Source: Pogona vitticeps
Lineage: Eukaryota > Chordata > Lepidosauria > Squamata > Agamidae
Direction of reading: 5' to 3'
Length of the DNA stretch: 64,000 nucleotides
Assembly (NCBI RefSeq): GCF_051106095.1
Contig: NC_135783.1
Span: 191,753,447 to 191,817,446 of the forward strand
The notes beneath the pieces were generated by a model. That model searched no databases. It saw nothing but the letters and a program-made list of their open reading frames with translations, and was not told the DNA's origin. Below, piece after piece: positions 1-40,502 of this stretch; within the stretch, counting starts at the first letter, position 1; each line of letters starts with the position of its first letter. The position numbers were made by a program, and so were the translations under genes.

Positions 1-236
1 TGCCATAAGCAGGGATGGAGGTGCCTGGCAGCGGCTCTTTTGGGTGACGTGCCCTCCTGTGTGGGTGGCAGACAATACTTTCCCTAGTTTGTAATGAGGC
101 TTATCTCCTACACTACCATTACTCCATATAGGCATCTTTCTGTTATAGTCAACATAAACACCACAGGGACAGTGCTTTCTATATGTTTTCCGAGATATAT
201 GCTGACTTTTCTGGGCTTTTTTCTCTTCCTCTGCAG

Positions 237-30466
<30,230 letters not shown>

Positions 30467-32395
30467 AAAAACGAATAAAACAAAAAAACAAGTGAATAAA
30501 TAAAAAGGGGGGGGAATCTTGCCTACTCAAAAGCATTGGGAACAACAGCAACACACGAACTCACAGTGAGTGAAATTAATCCTGAGACTCTTGAAGTAAT
30601 GGCTGATATTGGGATCAGCATTGTACATAACAGTTCCTTCTAATTCCCTGGCCTTCTTTAGGATATTTATTGTACTTACTTACAAATCTTTAGTCTAATT
30701 GTCCCAAGTCAACATTTTGAGGAAGTAATAGGACTTTAAAGGACAAATGACCACTCTTTGATGCAAACATAAGTAACTTTTTAATGATAAATAATGGTAA
30801 CAATTATGCTTTTATCGGGGGGGGAGGTTTCTACTCAGCTAAAAAGGAGTGTAATTCATATGATACAAGTATTCTAAAGAAATGGACATATTCAACTCTC
30901 TGCTGCACCAGTGGAACATAACAGAATATGACATTAGCAGTGCAATCTGATATGGTTCTCCTCAGAAGTCAAGCTTCCAGGGAGTTTGGCTTATTTCCAT
31001 GCATGTAGGTATTGAATGGCAGCCAGTGCCCAAGAACTCATTGGTTAGAGTTACTTTTTGGTTCTTACTGACACCCCTAAGTCACGGAACGGCAGTGAAG
31101 GAGGTAGCCACCTTTGGCAGAGTTCTCCCCACAGTCTTACAAGGTACAGGAGGCCTTCTCAGGGTCTAGAGAGGGGAACCTTAGGGCCTCTGGGCTCACA
31201 GGTCCACAAGTCTCCAGAGCTCCCTTTTCATTTTCCTTCTGGCAACTTCAAATTCATACCTCCAACCCCGTTTATAGGATTTAATATCCTTCCCTTCGAG
31301 TATCCTTCCTTCCTCCCTGTTTTCAGCTATACTCTCAGTTCTGATTCCAGTTATCTGCCACCATCTCATACCATATAATATTTCCTGGCCCAAGGATTCC
31401 TGTGAGAATTTTTTTCCCCTATCAAGTTGACATTTCACTTTCTTTGCAGAACCTGAAAGTTGGCCAATATTCTGCTGGTGGCAGCGTCACCTAACAGAAT
31501 GGGCACGATCATAATAATGCCAAGGTGGCGCAAAAGAACACCACCCAAGTTTTCACTCCTGCCACCCCCATCAATTCCTTCAGTGCACTGTTATATTAAA
31601 ATGCAGAAATAGAGGCGTAGGCTTTGCAAGCAGAAAATCCGTTGTTTGCTCCCAGATTTAACATCCACTTAAGAGTGTTTGTTTAATACACACCAGAAAA
31701 CAAGAAGGGGGCAGTTGTTTAAGGGCGCACATACATCTTGCCTTGAGGTTCTGGTGATAGCATAAGAGCCATCATGGACTGTGTTTGTGCAGTCTAGCAT
31801 TGAATCAAAGGAGATAATTCATGGAATATATTTACGCACCTCATCACAGTGCAGAAGTTTGAAATATACAGTGTTCCTCTGATTTCTCAATGTAATTTAA
31901 AATTTAGGATTTCCCCCCTTGCTGTTTCTATGTAGTTCTTAGTTCAGCATGTAATCTCCATGATTATTAATGTCAAGCATCTAAAAATGTGTTGCTTTTG
32001 TAAAAATAAGTCTAAAAAATCAATGCCAATCTGATTTTGATTGGGGAGGCATCTGGCTGGCCATTTAATGAGTAACTTTTAATGAGCCATTTTCTCTTGG
32101 AAGCCATGGAATATAGTTATGATTTTGTAGGCCTGTGGCCAAGGTCAAAAGTCCTAAATGACTTCTGGGAACATCTAGATTTCCCCAATGCCTCAACTGC
32201 ATTTTCCACTTACATGTCTTGTCATGTATTTCCATTTATTAATCCGAAAGCAGTGATTACTTATAAAGATCAGAGACTTCCTGTTGCTGAGGTAAACCTT
32301 TGTGCAACAACCGGTCATGCTTCACCAGAAATTGTGACTTCATCTGCCTGGATTTTATCAGGGCAAACAAATGGTCCACCATTTCTTAGCATGAG

Positions 32396-32403
32396 CTACC
32401 TCA
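32396..32403 (+). promoter_or_regulatory. let-7 seed match in COL5A2 3' UTR
   Basis: CTACCTCA is an exact 8-mer complement to the let-7/miR-98 seed. It lies 170 bp before the miR-29 match. A chance match cannot be excluded. Confidence 0.45.
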
Positions 32404-32568
32404 TCTCTAGAAACTGGGATGCATTTTAATAATCTAGTGTTTGTTCTAGATACAATAAGGTGCTATGCTTCTGTTTCACTTTCCAAGAATGGAGATAGGC
32501 AGGGCAATGTCATATTAAAATAATAATGTTTGTTTTTGTTTGTTTTGCTTGTTTGTTTGAGAAGGGAA

Positions 32569-32576
32569 TGGTGCTA
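32569..32576 (+). promoter_or_regulatory. miR-29 seed match in COL5A2 3' UTR
   Basis: TGGTGCTA is an exact 8-mer complement to the miR-29 seed. miR-29 is an established repressor of fibrillar collagen mRNAs including COL3A1 and COL5A2. Functional use here is inferred. Confidence 0.6.
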
Positions 32577-33276
32577 AAACAGTTTCTGTACAATCCTAAG
32601 AAAATGAAAGGCCATTGCCATCAATGTTTTTGATAGAATTTAGATATTAGATTTCGGGTGTCTGGGGAAAATGTCTAACAGGACATTTCCCCCTTTATGG
32701 TTATACCATATACCAAATGCTGTGTACATCAGCATGTCCTTTTATCCCTCCCATAGAGCATGTGGTACAAGCCTACTTCTGTGGTCTGTTACTTTGTTGA
32801 AGAATTATGCTCTCCCTTTTCTTGTTTATTTCTTTTTTAAAAAACCCATAAAAAAAAGAGAGAAAAGCCATAAGCATAGCTTTATTCATGTATCTTTGCA
32901 AAGCATTTAATTAAATACACATTTCTTGCTAAGGAGTGGTTTCCTTTGTGTAGAGTGCTTCTGACAATATCAGAATTGATATCTGGGTGAAAGAAAACTG
33001 TGTGTGTGTTTGCGTGCATGCGTACGTATGGGTGTGTGTTTGTGGCAGAGAGTCTATATTAGCTATGCCATCTGTGATTTACAAAAATGTAGCATGCAAA
33101 GTCTTTTATAAATTAAGTTATGAAGGGAATTTTGAGTGAAACCTGTTTGTGACAGTGCTTACAAATTGAAAAGCAAATGAACCAAGTGATTGCCACCAAA
33201 CACAAAATCTGGACACTCAGGATTTGACACCGCTGGCTTTGAAACTCTGGAAATTCAAAAAGTTTAATTGTTGCTG

Positions 33277-33282
33277 AATAAA
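33277..33282 (+). terminator. Likely COL5A2 distal poly(A) signal
   Basis: AATAAA followed by a second A-rich stretch (GATAAAATC) and GTGTGTTCC about 20 bases downstream, the usual order for a cleavage site near 33300. Confidence 0.5.
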
Positions 33283-33409
33283 ATAACTGTGATAAAATCA
33301 GTGTGTTCCTTTAAATTACATGGGCTGTTTCAGAGAAGATGTGTTGGCTTATCCTGCTGCAGGCAAAGATAACAGAGATAATTGGATATCCCGTTACTTT
33401 AAATTTAAG

Positions 33410-33442
33410 GACACACACACACACACACACAAACACACACAT
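33410..33442. repeat. (AC)n microsatellite
   Basis: A run of AC dinucleotides with one interruption just downstream of the COL5A2 poly(A) site. Confidence 0.9.
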
Positions 33443-33451
33443 TCACACATG

Positions 33452-33697
33452 TACGTCTGTCTGGCTAGCTCAGTGAATTAGGTATCTGGCTGCAGAGCCA
33501 GAGGCTGGCAGTTCAATCTTCCACTGCCTCCTGGGATAAAAGCCAGCCTGTGTGGCCTTGGGCAAGGTGCACAGTCATAGGGCACCACCAGAAGAAGGGA
33601 ATGAGAAACGACTTCTGAATATTGTGTACCTAGAAAACTCTGGAAGGAGCTGCCATAAATTGGAATCAACATGACAGTACACATTATATTTTTATGT
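33452..33697 (+). mobile_element. tRNA-derived SINE
   Basis: Head with box-A-like TAGCTCAGTGAATTAGG and box-B-like GGCAGTTCAATCTTCC, body CCTTGGGCAAGGTGCACAG, and 3' end GCCATAAATTGGAATCAACA then TGACAGTACAC, the standard end of squamate tRNA SINEs. Confidence 0.7.
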
Positions 33698-34680
33698 TAT
33701 CATACATGTTATCCTACATGTATGGTACAAACAGAAATATCTGGAGGTCCATGGCTGTTCTTGCTAAAACTTATAAAGCAGAGTGATCTACTTGTGGACA
33801 GACTTCTGCCATGGCAAATGTCTCTACTTAGCCACCAGAGATCCTCCTTCCCCATACACCACAGTTTATTTCTTCCAGCAGTGTTTGCTGATCCTCTAGG
33901 TATCATGGAAGTGGGAGATAAGGAGATCTTATGGGAAAGGGGAAAGTCACCTTTCACCAGCCCAGTAGTGTTTATCTACATTTGGTTCTGGGGATGGAAG
34001 GAACGAGCTTCAGATTCAACACTGCCACCAAAGTAACATTTTAACACTTGCTGAGACTTGTAAGAAGAAGAACTATCCCTCAACCCCAGACTTTAAACCT
34101 TTGCAAGGATTTCAGATCAGGAGCAATGAGCAACAGAGCATCTACAAAATGATGCGGGCAGGTAAACAGCAGACATCTGTATGACAACCCAAAAGGCACA
34201 TGCTTCGATCGGTGGGGGAAGCATGCAAATTAGATAAACTGCACAATTAAACGTGTACATTTGGTAAATGTGTAAGTAACTGCGCATATTAGTCAAACTT
34301 CACAAACAACATGTATGAATTGGAATGCAAGAAGTAAACACATAAACCCCCAACTAGATTCAAAACTGAGGCGGGAAGAAAAGGATGTGAAGAAACCTAT
34401 TTCCATGCTCCTATTGAATTCCGATTTTGAATCATTATGGATGATCACTGAAGCAATTCTCTTGGACATTTTGATCAGGACCTTACAGAGTTATTCATGT
34501 AGTGAGATGGATTTCATGGTCACCCACCAAATGTTGAATCCTTTGCACCATCTTCTGTGGTTGCAACTGTGACTGTTGCCACAGGAAAGGAGTCTGCATG
34601 ATATTATGTTACGAAGCCATAGGATAACTTGATCCCCCATATCTTTGGAAATATTTGTCATTTTATTACCAAGAGTGGGT
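33698..34680. other. Intergenic, nothing recognised
   Basis: Between the SINE and the BovB fragment. Short ORFs here show no similarity I can name. Confidence 0.45.
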
Positions 34681-35368
34681 TTGTTGTTGTTTAGTCATTT
34701 AATCGTGTCTGACTCTTCGTGACCCCATGGACCAGAGCACGCCAGGCCCTCCTGTCTTCCACTGCCTCCCAGAGTTGGTCAGATTCATGTTCATAGCTTC
34801 GATGACACTGTCCATCCATCTCGTCCTCTGTTGTCCCCTTCTCTTGCCCTCACACTTTCCCAACATCAGCGTCTTTTCCAGGGAGTCTTCTCATGAGATG
34901 GCCAAAGTATTGGAGCCTCAGCTTCAGGATCTGTCCTTCCAGTGAGCACTCAGGGGTGATTTCCTTCAGAATGGGTTGGTATGTCCTTGCAGTCCAGGGG
35001 ACTCTCAAGAGTCTCCTCCAGCACCACAGTTCAAAAGCATCAATTCTTTGGTGGTCAGCTTTCTTTATGGTCCAGCTCTTGCTTCCATACATCACAACAG
35101 GAAAAACCATAGCTTTGACTATGCAGACCTTTGTCGCCAAGGTGATATTTGCATTTTAAGATGCTGTCTAGGTTTGCCATCACTTTCCTCTCAAGAAGTA
35201 GACGACTTTTAATTTTGTGGCTGCTGTCACCATCTGCAGTGATCGTGGAGCCCAGGAAAGTAAAATCTGTCACTGCCTCCATATCTTCCCCTTCTATTTG
35301 CCAGAAGGTGATGGGATCAGTGGCCATGATCTTAGTTTTTTGACGTTGAACTTCAGACCATTTTTTTG
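34681..35368 (-). mobile_element. BovB (RTE-clade) LINE, 3' part
   Basis: The minus strand encodes the BovB RT C-terminal region: TDFTFLGSTITADGDSSHKI, KSRLLLERKVMANLDSILK, KAMVFPVVMYGSKSWTIKKA, DAFELWCWRRLLRVPWTAR, and LQYFGHLMRR. The protein is split over frames, so it is dead and 5'-truncated. The 3' end at 34681 has the GTTGTTGTTTAG (complement) tail. BovB is the LINE known for horizontal transfer between squamates and ruminants. Confidence 0.88.
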
Positions 35369-35382
35369 GAGTGGGTTTAGCA

Positions 35383-35682
35383 CAGACCTGGGCAAAGTGC
35401 GGCCCAAGGGCCACATATGGCCCGCAAGCTGCTCCTGTCCGACCCCCGGACAGTGTTGAACATCAAAACCATTTATAGCTTTTTATCTAAAGTTGATCAG
35501 TTGCTTATCTTTAACATACCGCAAAAAAACATCTTTAGTATTTGTGAAGATTAACAAGTTTAAAATAAAAACAATCATAACATCACTGTTTCATTTTATT
35601 TTTAAGTAAAGTTGTTTCGGCCCCCAAACACAGTTCAGATTTTTTATGTGGCCCCCCTATAGAAATTAATTGCCCACCCCTG
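35383..35682. mobile_element. 300-bp hAT MITE with exact 8-bp duplication
   Basis: Termini CAGACCTGGGCAA and (inverted) TTGCCCACCCCTG; subterminal GTGCGGCCCAAGGGCC. The exact duplication GTTTAGCA is at 35375-35382 and 35683-35690. It lies between the BovB fragment and the DIRS element. Confidence 0.85.
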
Positions 35683-35805
35683 GTTTAGCAGTAATGATTT
35701 TCTACAAGCTGTTGGATAAGCTGAGCTGGAGGGCAAGAAAATTTTATCACATTGCTTCCCATATTTGGCTGCCCATTTGCTCTTCACTCTGCAAGAACTC
35801 CGACG

Positions 35806-35968
35806 TTCTTCATCGTGGTCTTCTGTGAATGCACACAAAGGGTTAATACCAGCGCCAGCGTTGGGCCTCTCGGAACGTTTTCTAGCTGCAAGAGAAAAGT
35901 AACAATGTTTAGGACTACCCCTACTGCGCACGCCCAGCCTAACCGTCCCTCAGTTCCATTTTTCCGCC
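35806..35968 (+). repeat. DIRS left inverted terminal repeat
   Basis: Starts TTCTTCATCGTGGTCTTC and contains CGCCAGCGTTGGGCCTCTCG and GCGCACGCCCAGCCTAACC. Its inverse is at the right end of the element. Confidence 0.85.
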
Positions 35969-36127
35969 TAGCGGTTTGGAGCCTCTCGTCTTAGCTGCGT
36001 TTATTGCTGCGTTATTGCGATCTATCTGATTTTTGGCTTTGACCTTTGCTTCGCTCACGGACTACCCTAGCGCTTTTTCCCTTCAACTTGACGACCCGGT
36101 GTATATTCTGGCTTACTCGGACTGTGT

Positions 36128-38599
36128 TTGGACTGCTCTGCCTTATCCTTGGACTTGTCGTTTCGGTTTCCTTACTACCCTATGTCCCCTTCAGGGCCGT
36201 TCAGCAGGTGTGTGGTGTGCGACCGCAAAATCCCCCATCAAGACGGCCACGATACTTGCCTGTATTGTTTGGGCGAGTCGCACAATCCCAAAGCTTGCCC
36301 ACACTGCAAAGCCTTCACTAAGGCCGCTCTCAAGGCTCGCCAACAGCGCCTTAAACTTCATCTGTGGGAGTCAACGTTGTCTTCCACGGCGCCCTCTGAG
36401 GGGGAAATGGCTTCCACTTCTCGAGCAGCTCCTGTTCACTCAGTCGTCTCCAAAGTTTCCAAAATGTCGAAGAAATCCGCGTCGTCGAAATCGGCCGCTC
36501 CTGCTTCACCCGAGCCTCCGGCTCCGAAAGCTAAGCCGTCGAAATCGTCCAAAGCTAAGGCGGCCGCCCAGCTTAAAATGACATCTATTCCACTTTCTCC
36601 GAGCTCGGGTTCCATCCCATCGCCAATTCTTGAGGAGTTGTCGAGGCGCTTCGGGGCCTCGGCCGAGGCACCCGCACCTCCTCCTGCTCGACGTACTGAA
36701 GTGATACCGCCTTCGGGAAGGTCTTCCCCGACGCCGAGCCAGTTAGTCGCCGTCACTACTGGCCTCGCTTCTGCCCCACATAGCCCTTTTCCTGCGGGCC
36801 AGGGGTCGCCTCCCGTGTCGATCTCGTCCGTACACTCGGACTCGAGATCTCCTCGAGAGAGGATACCTCGATCACCTGTGCGCTCGAGGTCTAAATCTCC
36901 TCGAGGCAAACGTTCTCGCACGGAGAAGCATGGCTCCCCGAGTCGGTCCCCGTCCTCCGGCCGCTCGAGGTCGAAGTCTCCTCGACAGAAACGATCGAAG
37001 AAGAGGCATCGAGCTTCCACTCAGTCCGACTCTAGCGATCGCTCGGACTCGAAATCCTCTAAGCGTAAACGCTCTAAGAAGAAGCACCATTCTCATCGAC
37101 GTCGTACCAAGCACCGACGTCGGTCCTCTTCTTCCCGTTCGGCGGATTCCGACCGCCCTAAGCGTCGTAAGCACCATCGACGTCGACGCGACCGTTCGCG
37201 GTCTCCTCCTTCGTCGTCGACATCCGCCTCTCGAGACCGGTACCGCAAAAAGATCCGGTACATATATGTCTCTTCTTCTTCGGAGTCGACCCGACCTCGA
37301 CGCCGACGCCGGGCCATTCGAGCCAAAGACCACCCTCTTCCGGTACCGGTTGCCCCTCCACCGCAACCGGCCCCTCCCACCTCGGCACCGACCGTGGTCC
37401 CCGTTCGACCCCCGACAACGCAGGTCGACGTCGAGAAGCCCCCTCCAAGGAAGAAGAGGGACGTCTTCTCCTCTGATCCAGATGAGGTGTCCACGGAGCG
37501 GTCTTCTGACTCCGATCAGGAGCCACCCCCACCCTTACCACCGCATGATTTACCTCCGGGTGATCTGGTGCTTTCCGATACTGGCGATACTCACGCTCCT
37601 TCTCCATCTGAGGATTTTTCTTCTTACTCTCAGATGATGTCCAGGCTTGCCAAGACGCTTAAATTGGACTTGAATCTCCCTTCCCCTCCGGGAGAAGACT
37701 TGTTCTTTGGAGACATAAAACGAGACAGTACCGCTCCCCCCAGTATAGCCTTTGTGCCTGTAGTTATGGAGGCCATCAAGGAATTCTGGGCTCAGCCTGC
37801 GGCTACACCTAATGTCCCTCGTCGCACAGAACACTTCTACAAGATTCATGGGGCCGATACTCATTTTCTGCTCAAGCATCCCATTCCAAACTCACTCATT
37901 GTTGAAACAAGCTGTTCAAGGCCTTCGGCCAAAGCTCATGTTACTCCAGTCGACAAGGAGGGTAAAAAGCTGGAACTCATCGGCAGGAAAATCTACTCCC
38001 TTGTCACCTTGCTACTTCGAGTCATAAATTATCAAACTGTTTTGGGAGCTTATCACAAACAATTGTGGCTCAAACTTTTGCCTGGGTTGAAAATGATACC
38101 TGAAGACACCAGGCAAGCTTTTCTTAACTCATATGAGGAAGCTCAGACGGTATCCAAGTATGAACGTCTTTCCATCAGACATGCAGCAGAAATCTCTGCC
38201 AGAGTCCTCATGTCTGCCATCTCTATCCGGCGCCATGCTTGGCTCCGTTCTGCGGACATAATGGAGGACGTCAAGTCAAAAGTTGAAAGCCTCGCCTTCG
38301 ACGCTACCGGGCTGTTCAACGAAAAGACCGACTCCCATTTGGAGGACCTTCATAAGGCTAAGAGAACTGCTAAGTCTTATTCTGTTCAGACTCAATCTAG
38401 ACAGCGACGCCCTCAATGGCGTAAATCTTATGGACAGTATCAATCTTCCCAACAATACCGTCCTTACAAACACCTTCCTCAGCAGCGCTCTGGCCAGTCC
38501 TCTTCTTCTGTCCAGGGCTATCAGGGATACCGCCCTCGTCCGCCCCATCGCCGCCAACCTTTTAAGCCACCTGGCAGAAAACAAAAACAGTATCTTTGA
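36128..38599 (+). CDS. DIRS Gag-like protein frame
   Basis: An 823-codon frame. Near the N-terminus is a cysteine/histidine cluster (CVVCDRK, CLYCLGESH, CPHCKAF) typical of DIRS Gag-like proteins. A long Ser/Arg/Lys-rich segment (roughly residues 230-400) and a conserved C-terminal domain follow. It overlaps the RT frame. The true start may be a later Met (MSPSGPF). Treated as part of a mobile element, not a host gene. Confidence 0.8.
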   Translation: MDCSALSLDLSFRFPYYPMSPSGPFSRCVVCDRKIPHQDGHDTCLYCLGESHNPKACPHCKAFTKAALKARQQRLKLHLWESTLSSTAPSEGEMASTSRAAPVHSVVSKVSKMSKKSASSKSAAPASPEPPAPKAKPSKSSKAKAAAQLKMTSIPLSPSSGSIPSPILEELSRRFGASAEAPAPPPARRTEVIPPSGRSSPTPSQLVAVTTGLASAPHSPFPAGQGSPPVSISSVHSDSRSPRERIPRSPVRSRSKSPRGKRSRTEKHGSPSRSPSSGRSRSKSPRQKRSKKRHRASTQSDSSDRSDSKSSKRKRSKKKHHSHRRRTKHRRRSSSSRSADSDRPKRRKHHRRRRDRSRSPPSSSTSASRDRYRKKIRYIYVSSSSESTRPRRRRRAIRAKDHPLPVPVAPPPQPAPPTSAPTVVPVRPPTTQVDVEKPPPRKKRDVFSSDPDEVSTERSSDSDQEPPPPLPPHDLPPGDLVLSDTGDTHAPSPSEDFSSYSQMMSRLAKTLKLDLNLPSPPGEDLFFGDIKRDSTAPPSIAFVPVVMEAIKEFWAQPAATPNVPRRTEHFYKIHGADTHFLLKHPIPNSLIVETSCSRPSAKAHVTPVDKEGKKLELIGRKIYSLVTLLLRVINYQTVLGAYHKQLWLKLLPGLKMIPEDTRQAFLNSYEEAQTVSKYERLSIRHAAEISARVLMSAISIRRHAWLRSADIMEDVKSKVESLAFDATGLFNEKTDSHLEDLHKAKRTAKSYSVQTQSRQRRPQWRKSYGQYQSSQQYRPYKHLPQQRSGQSSSSVQGYQGYRPRPPHRRQPFKPPGRKQKQYL

Positions 38600-40502
38600 C
38601 TTTCGGCCCCCCGTTTTCACCCACTCACCACCTACCACCCGCCTTCAACCGTTTCTTCACAACTGGTCTGTCATCACAAACGACACTTGGGCTCTAAAAA
38701 TTATTCAGCACGGTTACCAGCTGGAGTTTATAAGATCTCCTCCGCTGGGTTTCATTACTCATTCTCCCTTCGACTCCTCGCTAGAGGAAGAAATATCATC
38801 CCTCTTAGAAAAAGAGGCCATCTCTACAGTACCACCTCACGACGTACAATGCGGGTTTTACTCCCGCTACTTCGCCGTCTCAAAAAGCGGAGGAGGCATA
38901 AGACCCATCCTCGATCTAAGACTCCTCAATACTTACCTGCGACCCAGACGGTTTCGGATGCTTACCTTAGAGTCCATCATGCACTTGCTGAAAAAGAGCA
39001 ACTGGTTCGTCCTTATAGATCTAAAGGACGCATACTTTCACGTCACTATTCACCCCGACCACCGCAGGTTCCTTCGGTTCATCTTTCAGGACACGGTCTA
39101 CGAATTCCAGGCCCTGCCATTCGGTCTGTCCACAGCTCCCCGGACCTTCACCAAGGTTATGGCTCCGGTGGCGGCTTACCTTCGTCTCAGGGGCATTCAC
39201 GTTTACCCTTACCTGGACGATTGGCTCGTAGTCTCCACCTCGAGAAGGCAATCCCTGAAAGACACAAGATTCATTCTGTATCTTCTTTCCAATCTCGGTC
39301 TCACTGTCAACAATCAGAAATCCCGGCTCATTCCCTCCAAGACAGTTCAATACATAGGGGTCTGCTTGGACGCTATAAAGGGTCGAGTCTTTCTTCCCCC
39401 GGAAAGAATACACAAGATTCGACGAGCCATCAGGAAATTTTTCCCCGGTGCTCGGGTGACAGCCCACCATGCCCAGCACCTCCTCGGCCTGATGTCTTCT
39501 ACGACGCCGGCGCTAGCGCACGCTCGCCTCAAACTCCGGTCGCTCCAATCTTGGTTTCTCACCCTTTTCGACCCCATGATCGACAGTCAAAGGAAACGCC
39601 TTCGTGTCACCCCGGAGCTCACCAGACAACTCCAGTGGTGGATGTACACACCCCATCTCACGGTTGGCCGGCCCTTTCGTCCACTCCGTCTCACCGTTCA
39701 AGTTACAACGGACGCCAGTCCGTCCGGCTGGGGGGCGCACTGCGGGCGCCGCACCATTCACGCCCTCTGGACGCCTCAAGAAGCCATGTTCCACATCAAT
39801 TACCTGGAACTGCTGGCGGTTATCAAGGCCTTCAAGTCCTTCCTCCCTCTCCTCCGCGGCCGCGGAGTTCAGCTAGTGACGGACAACACTACCACAATGC
39901 ACTATGTCAACAAGCAGGGAGGAACCCGCTCTCATTCACTCCTGTATCTCTCCATCCTCCTTTGGGAATGGTGTTACCGTCATCATATCTACCCGGTGGC
40001 CATCCATGTAGCCACGGAGGACAACACACTTGCCGACACTCTGAGCAGGCTTCACTATCAGACTCACGAATGGGAGTTGAACCCTCTGGTCTTCCAGGAC
40101 CTTTGCAACCAGTGGGGGACCCCAGTGCTGGACGTGTTCGCATCCCCTCACAACGCAAAATGCTCCCGCTATGCCTCCCGGGCAGGTCTCGGTCACCACT
40201 CGCTCGGCGACGCATTCATGATTCCATGGAACCAGGGTCTCTTGTACATGTTTCCACCGATCCCGTTAATACAGAGATCCTTGATCAAACTCCGACGCTC
40301 GATGACTCCGGCCATCTTCATCGCACCCTTTTGGCCTCGCCAAGTGTGGTTTCCCACTCTAGTCAGCATGGCTGTGGACTCAGTAACCCTTCCAATGTGG
40401 CCAGACCTACTGACCCAGGAAGCAGGCAAAGTCCTTCACCCCGACCTCGACACGCTCCATCTGACGGCGTGGAGGATCGTCCAGAAATTCAGGAGGTCTT
40501 GA
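38283..40502 (+). CDS. DIRS RT, RNase H and methyltransferase-like frame
   Basis: A 739-codon frame. RT motifs include FVLIDLKDAYFHV, FGLSTAP and YPYLDDWLV; RNase H includes TTDASPSGWGAH, YLELLAVIKAF, LVTDNTTTMHYV and EDNTLADTLSR. The C-terminal part VLDVFASPHNAKCSRYASRA and APFWPRQVWF matches the methyltransferase-like (MT) domain described in DIRS1-type elements. Domain order fits DIRS. Confidence 0.88.
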   Translation: MKASPSTLPGCSTKRPTPIWRTFIRLRELLSLILFRLNLDSDALNGVNLMDSINLPNNTVLTNTFLSSALASPLLLSRAIRDTALVRPIAANLLSHLAENKNSIFDFRPPVFTHSPPTTRLQPFLHNWSVITNDTWALKIIQHGYQLEFIRSPPLGFITHSPFDSSLEEEISSLLEKEAISTVPPHDVQCGFYSRYFAVSKSGGGIRPILDLRLLNTYLRPRRFRMLTLESIMHLLKKSNWFVLIDLKDAYFHVTIHPDHRRFLRFIFQDTVYEFQALPFGLSTAPRTFTKVMAPVAAYLRLRGIHVYPYLDDWLVVSTSRRQSLKDTRFILYLLSNLGLTVNNQKSRLIPSKTVQYIGVCLDAIKGRVFLPPERIHKIRRAIRKFFPGARVTAHHAQHLLGLMSSTTPALAHARLKLRSLQSWFLTLFDPMIDSQRKRLRVTPELTRQLQWWMYTPHLTVGRPFRPLRLTVQVTTDASPSGWGAHCGRRTIHALWTPQEAMFHINYLELLAVIKAFKSFLPLLRGRGVQLVTDNTTTMHYVNKQGGTRSHSLLYLSILLWEWCYRHHIYPVAIHVATEDNTLADTLSRLHYQTHEWELNPLVFQDLCNQWGTPVLDVFASPHNAKCSRYASRAGLGHHSLGDAFMIPWNQGLLYMFPPIPLIQRSLIKLRRSMTPAIFIAPFWPRQVWFPTLVSMAVDSVTLPMWPDLLTQEAGKVLHPDLDTLHLTAWRIVQKFRRS

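Larger units (their letters stand above)
30467..33300 (+). other. COL5A2: COL5A2 3' UTR (approximate end)
   Basis: The sequence after the stop is AT-rich and largely free of recognisable interspersed repeats, as expected of a long UTR. AATAAA occurs at 30474 and 30495, too close to the stop to be likely main sites. The best distal signal is AATAAA at 33277-33282, followed about 20 bases later by GT-rich sequence (GTGTGTTCC). The end at about 33300 is inferred. A SINE begins shortly after. Confidence 0.6.

Noticed and set aside
30474-30504. AATAAA signals right after the COL5A2 stop as the gene end
   Set aside because: Cleavage there would leave a UTR of about 50 bases, unlike known fibrillar collagen mRNAs; conserved-looking seed matches lie far downstream.
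31450-31493. A strong acceptor-like sequence (TTTCTTTGCAG) followed by an open frame reading NLKVGQYSAGGSVT and a stop
   Set aside because: It lies 1 kb after the COL5A2 stop, matches nothing in collagen C-termini, and the IGPVCFV end is already complete; treated as 3' UTR.
33455-33530. A tRNA gene candidate
   Set aside because: Box A and B are degenerate, the cloverleaf does not form, and the flank continues into a SINE body.
36436-37637. Several Arg/Ser-rich frames on both strands, up to 235 codons
   Set aside because: Shadows of the low-complexity Ser/Arg region of the DIRS Gag-like frame.
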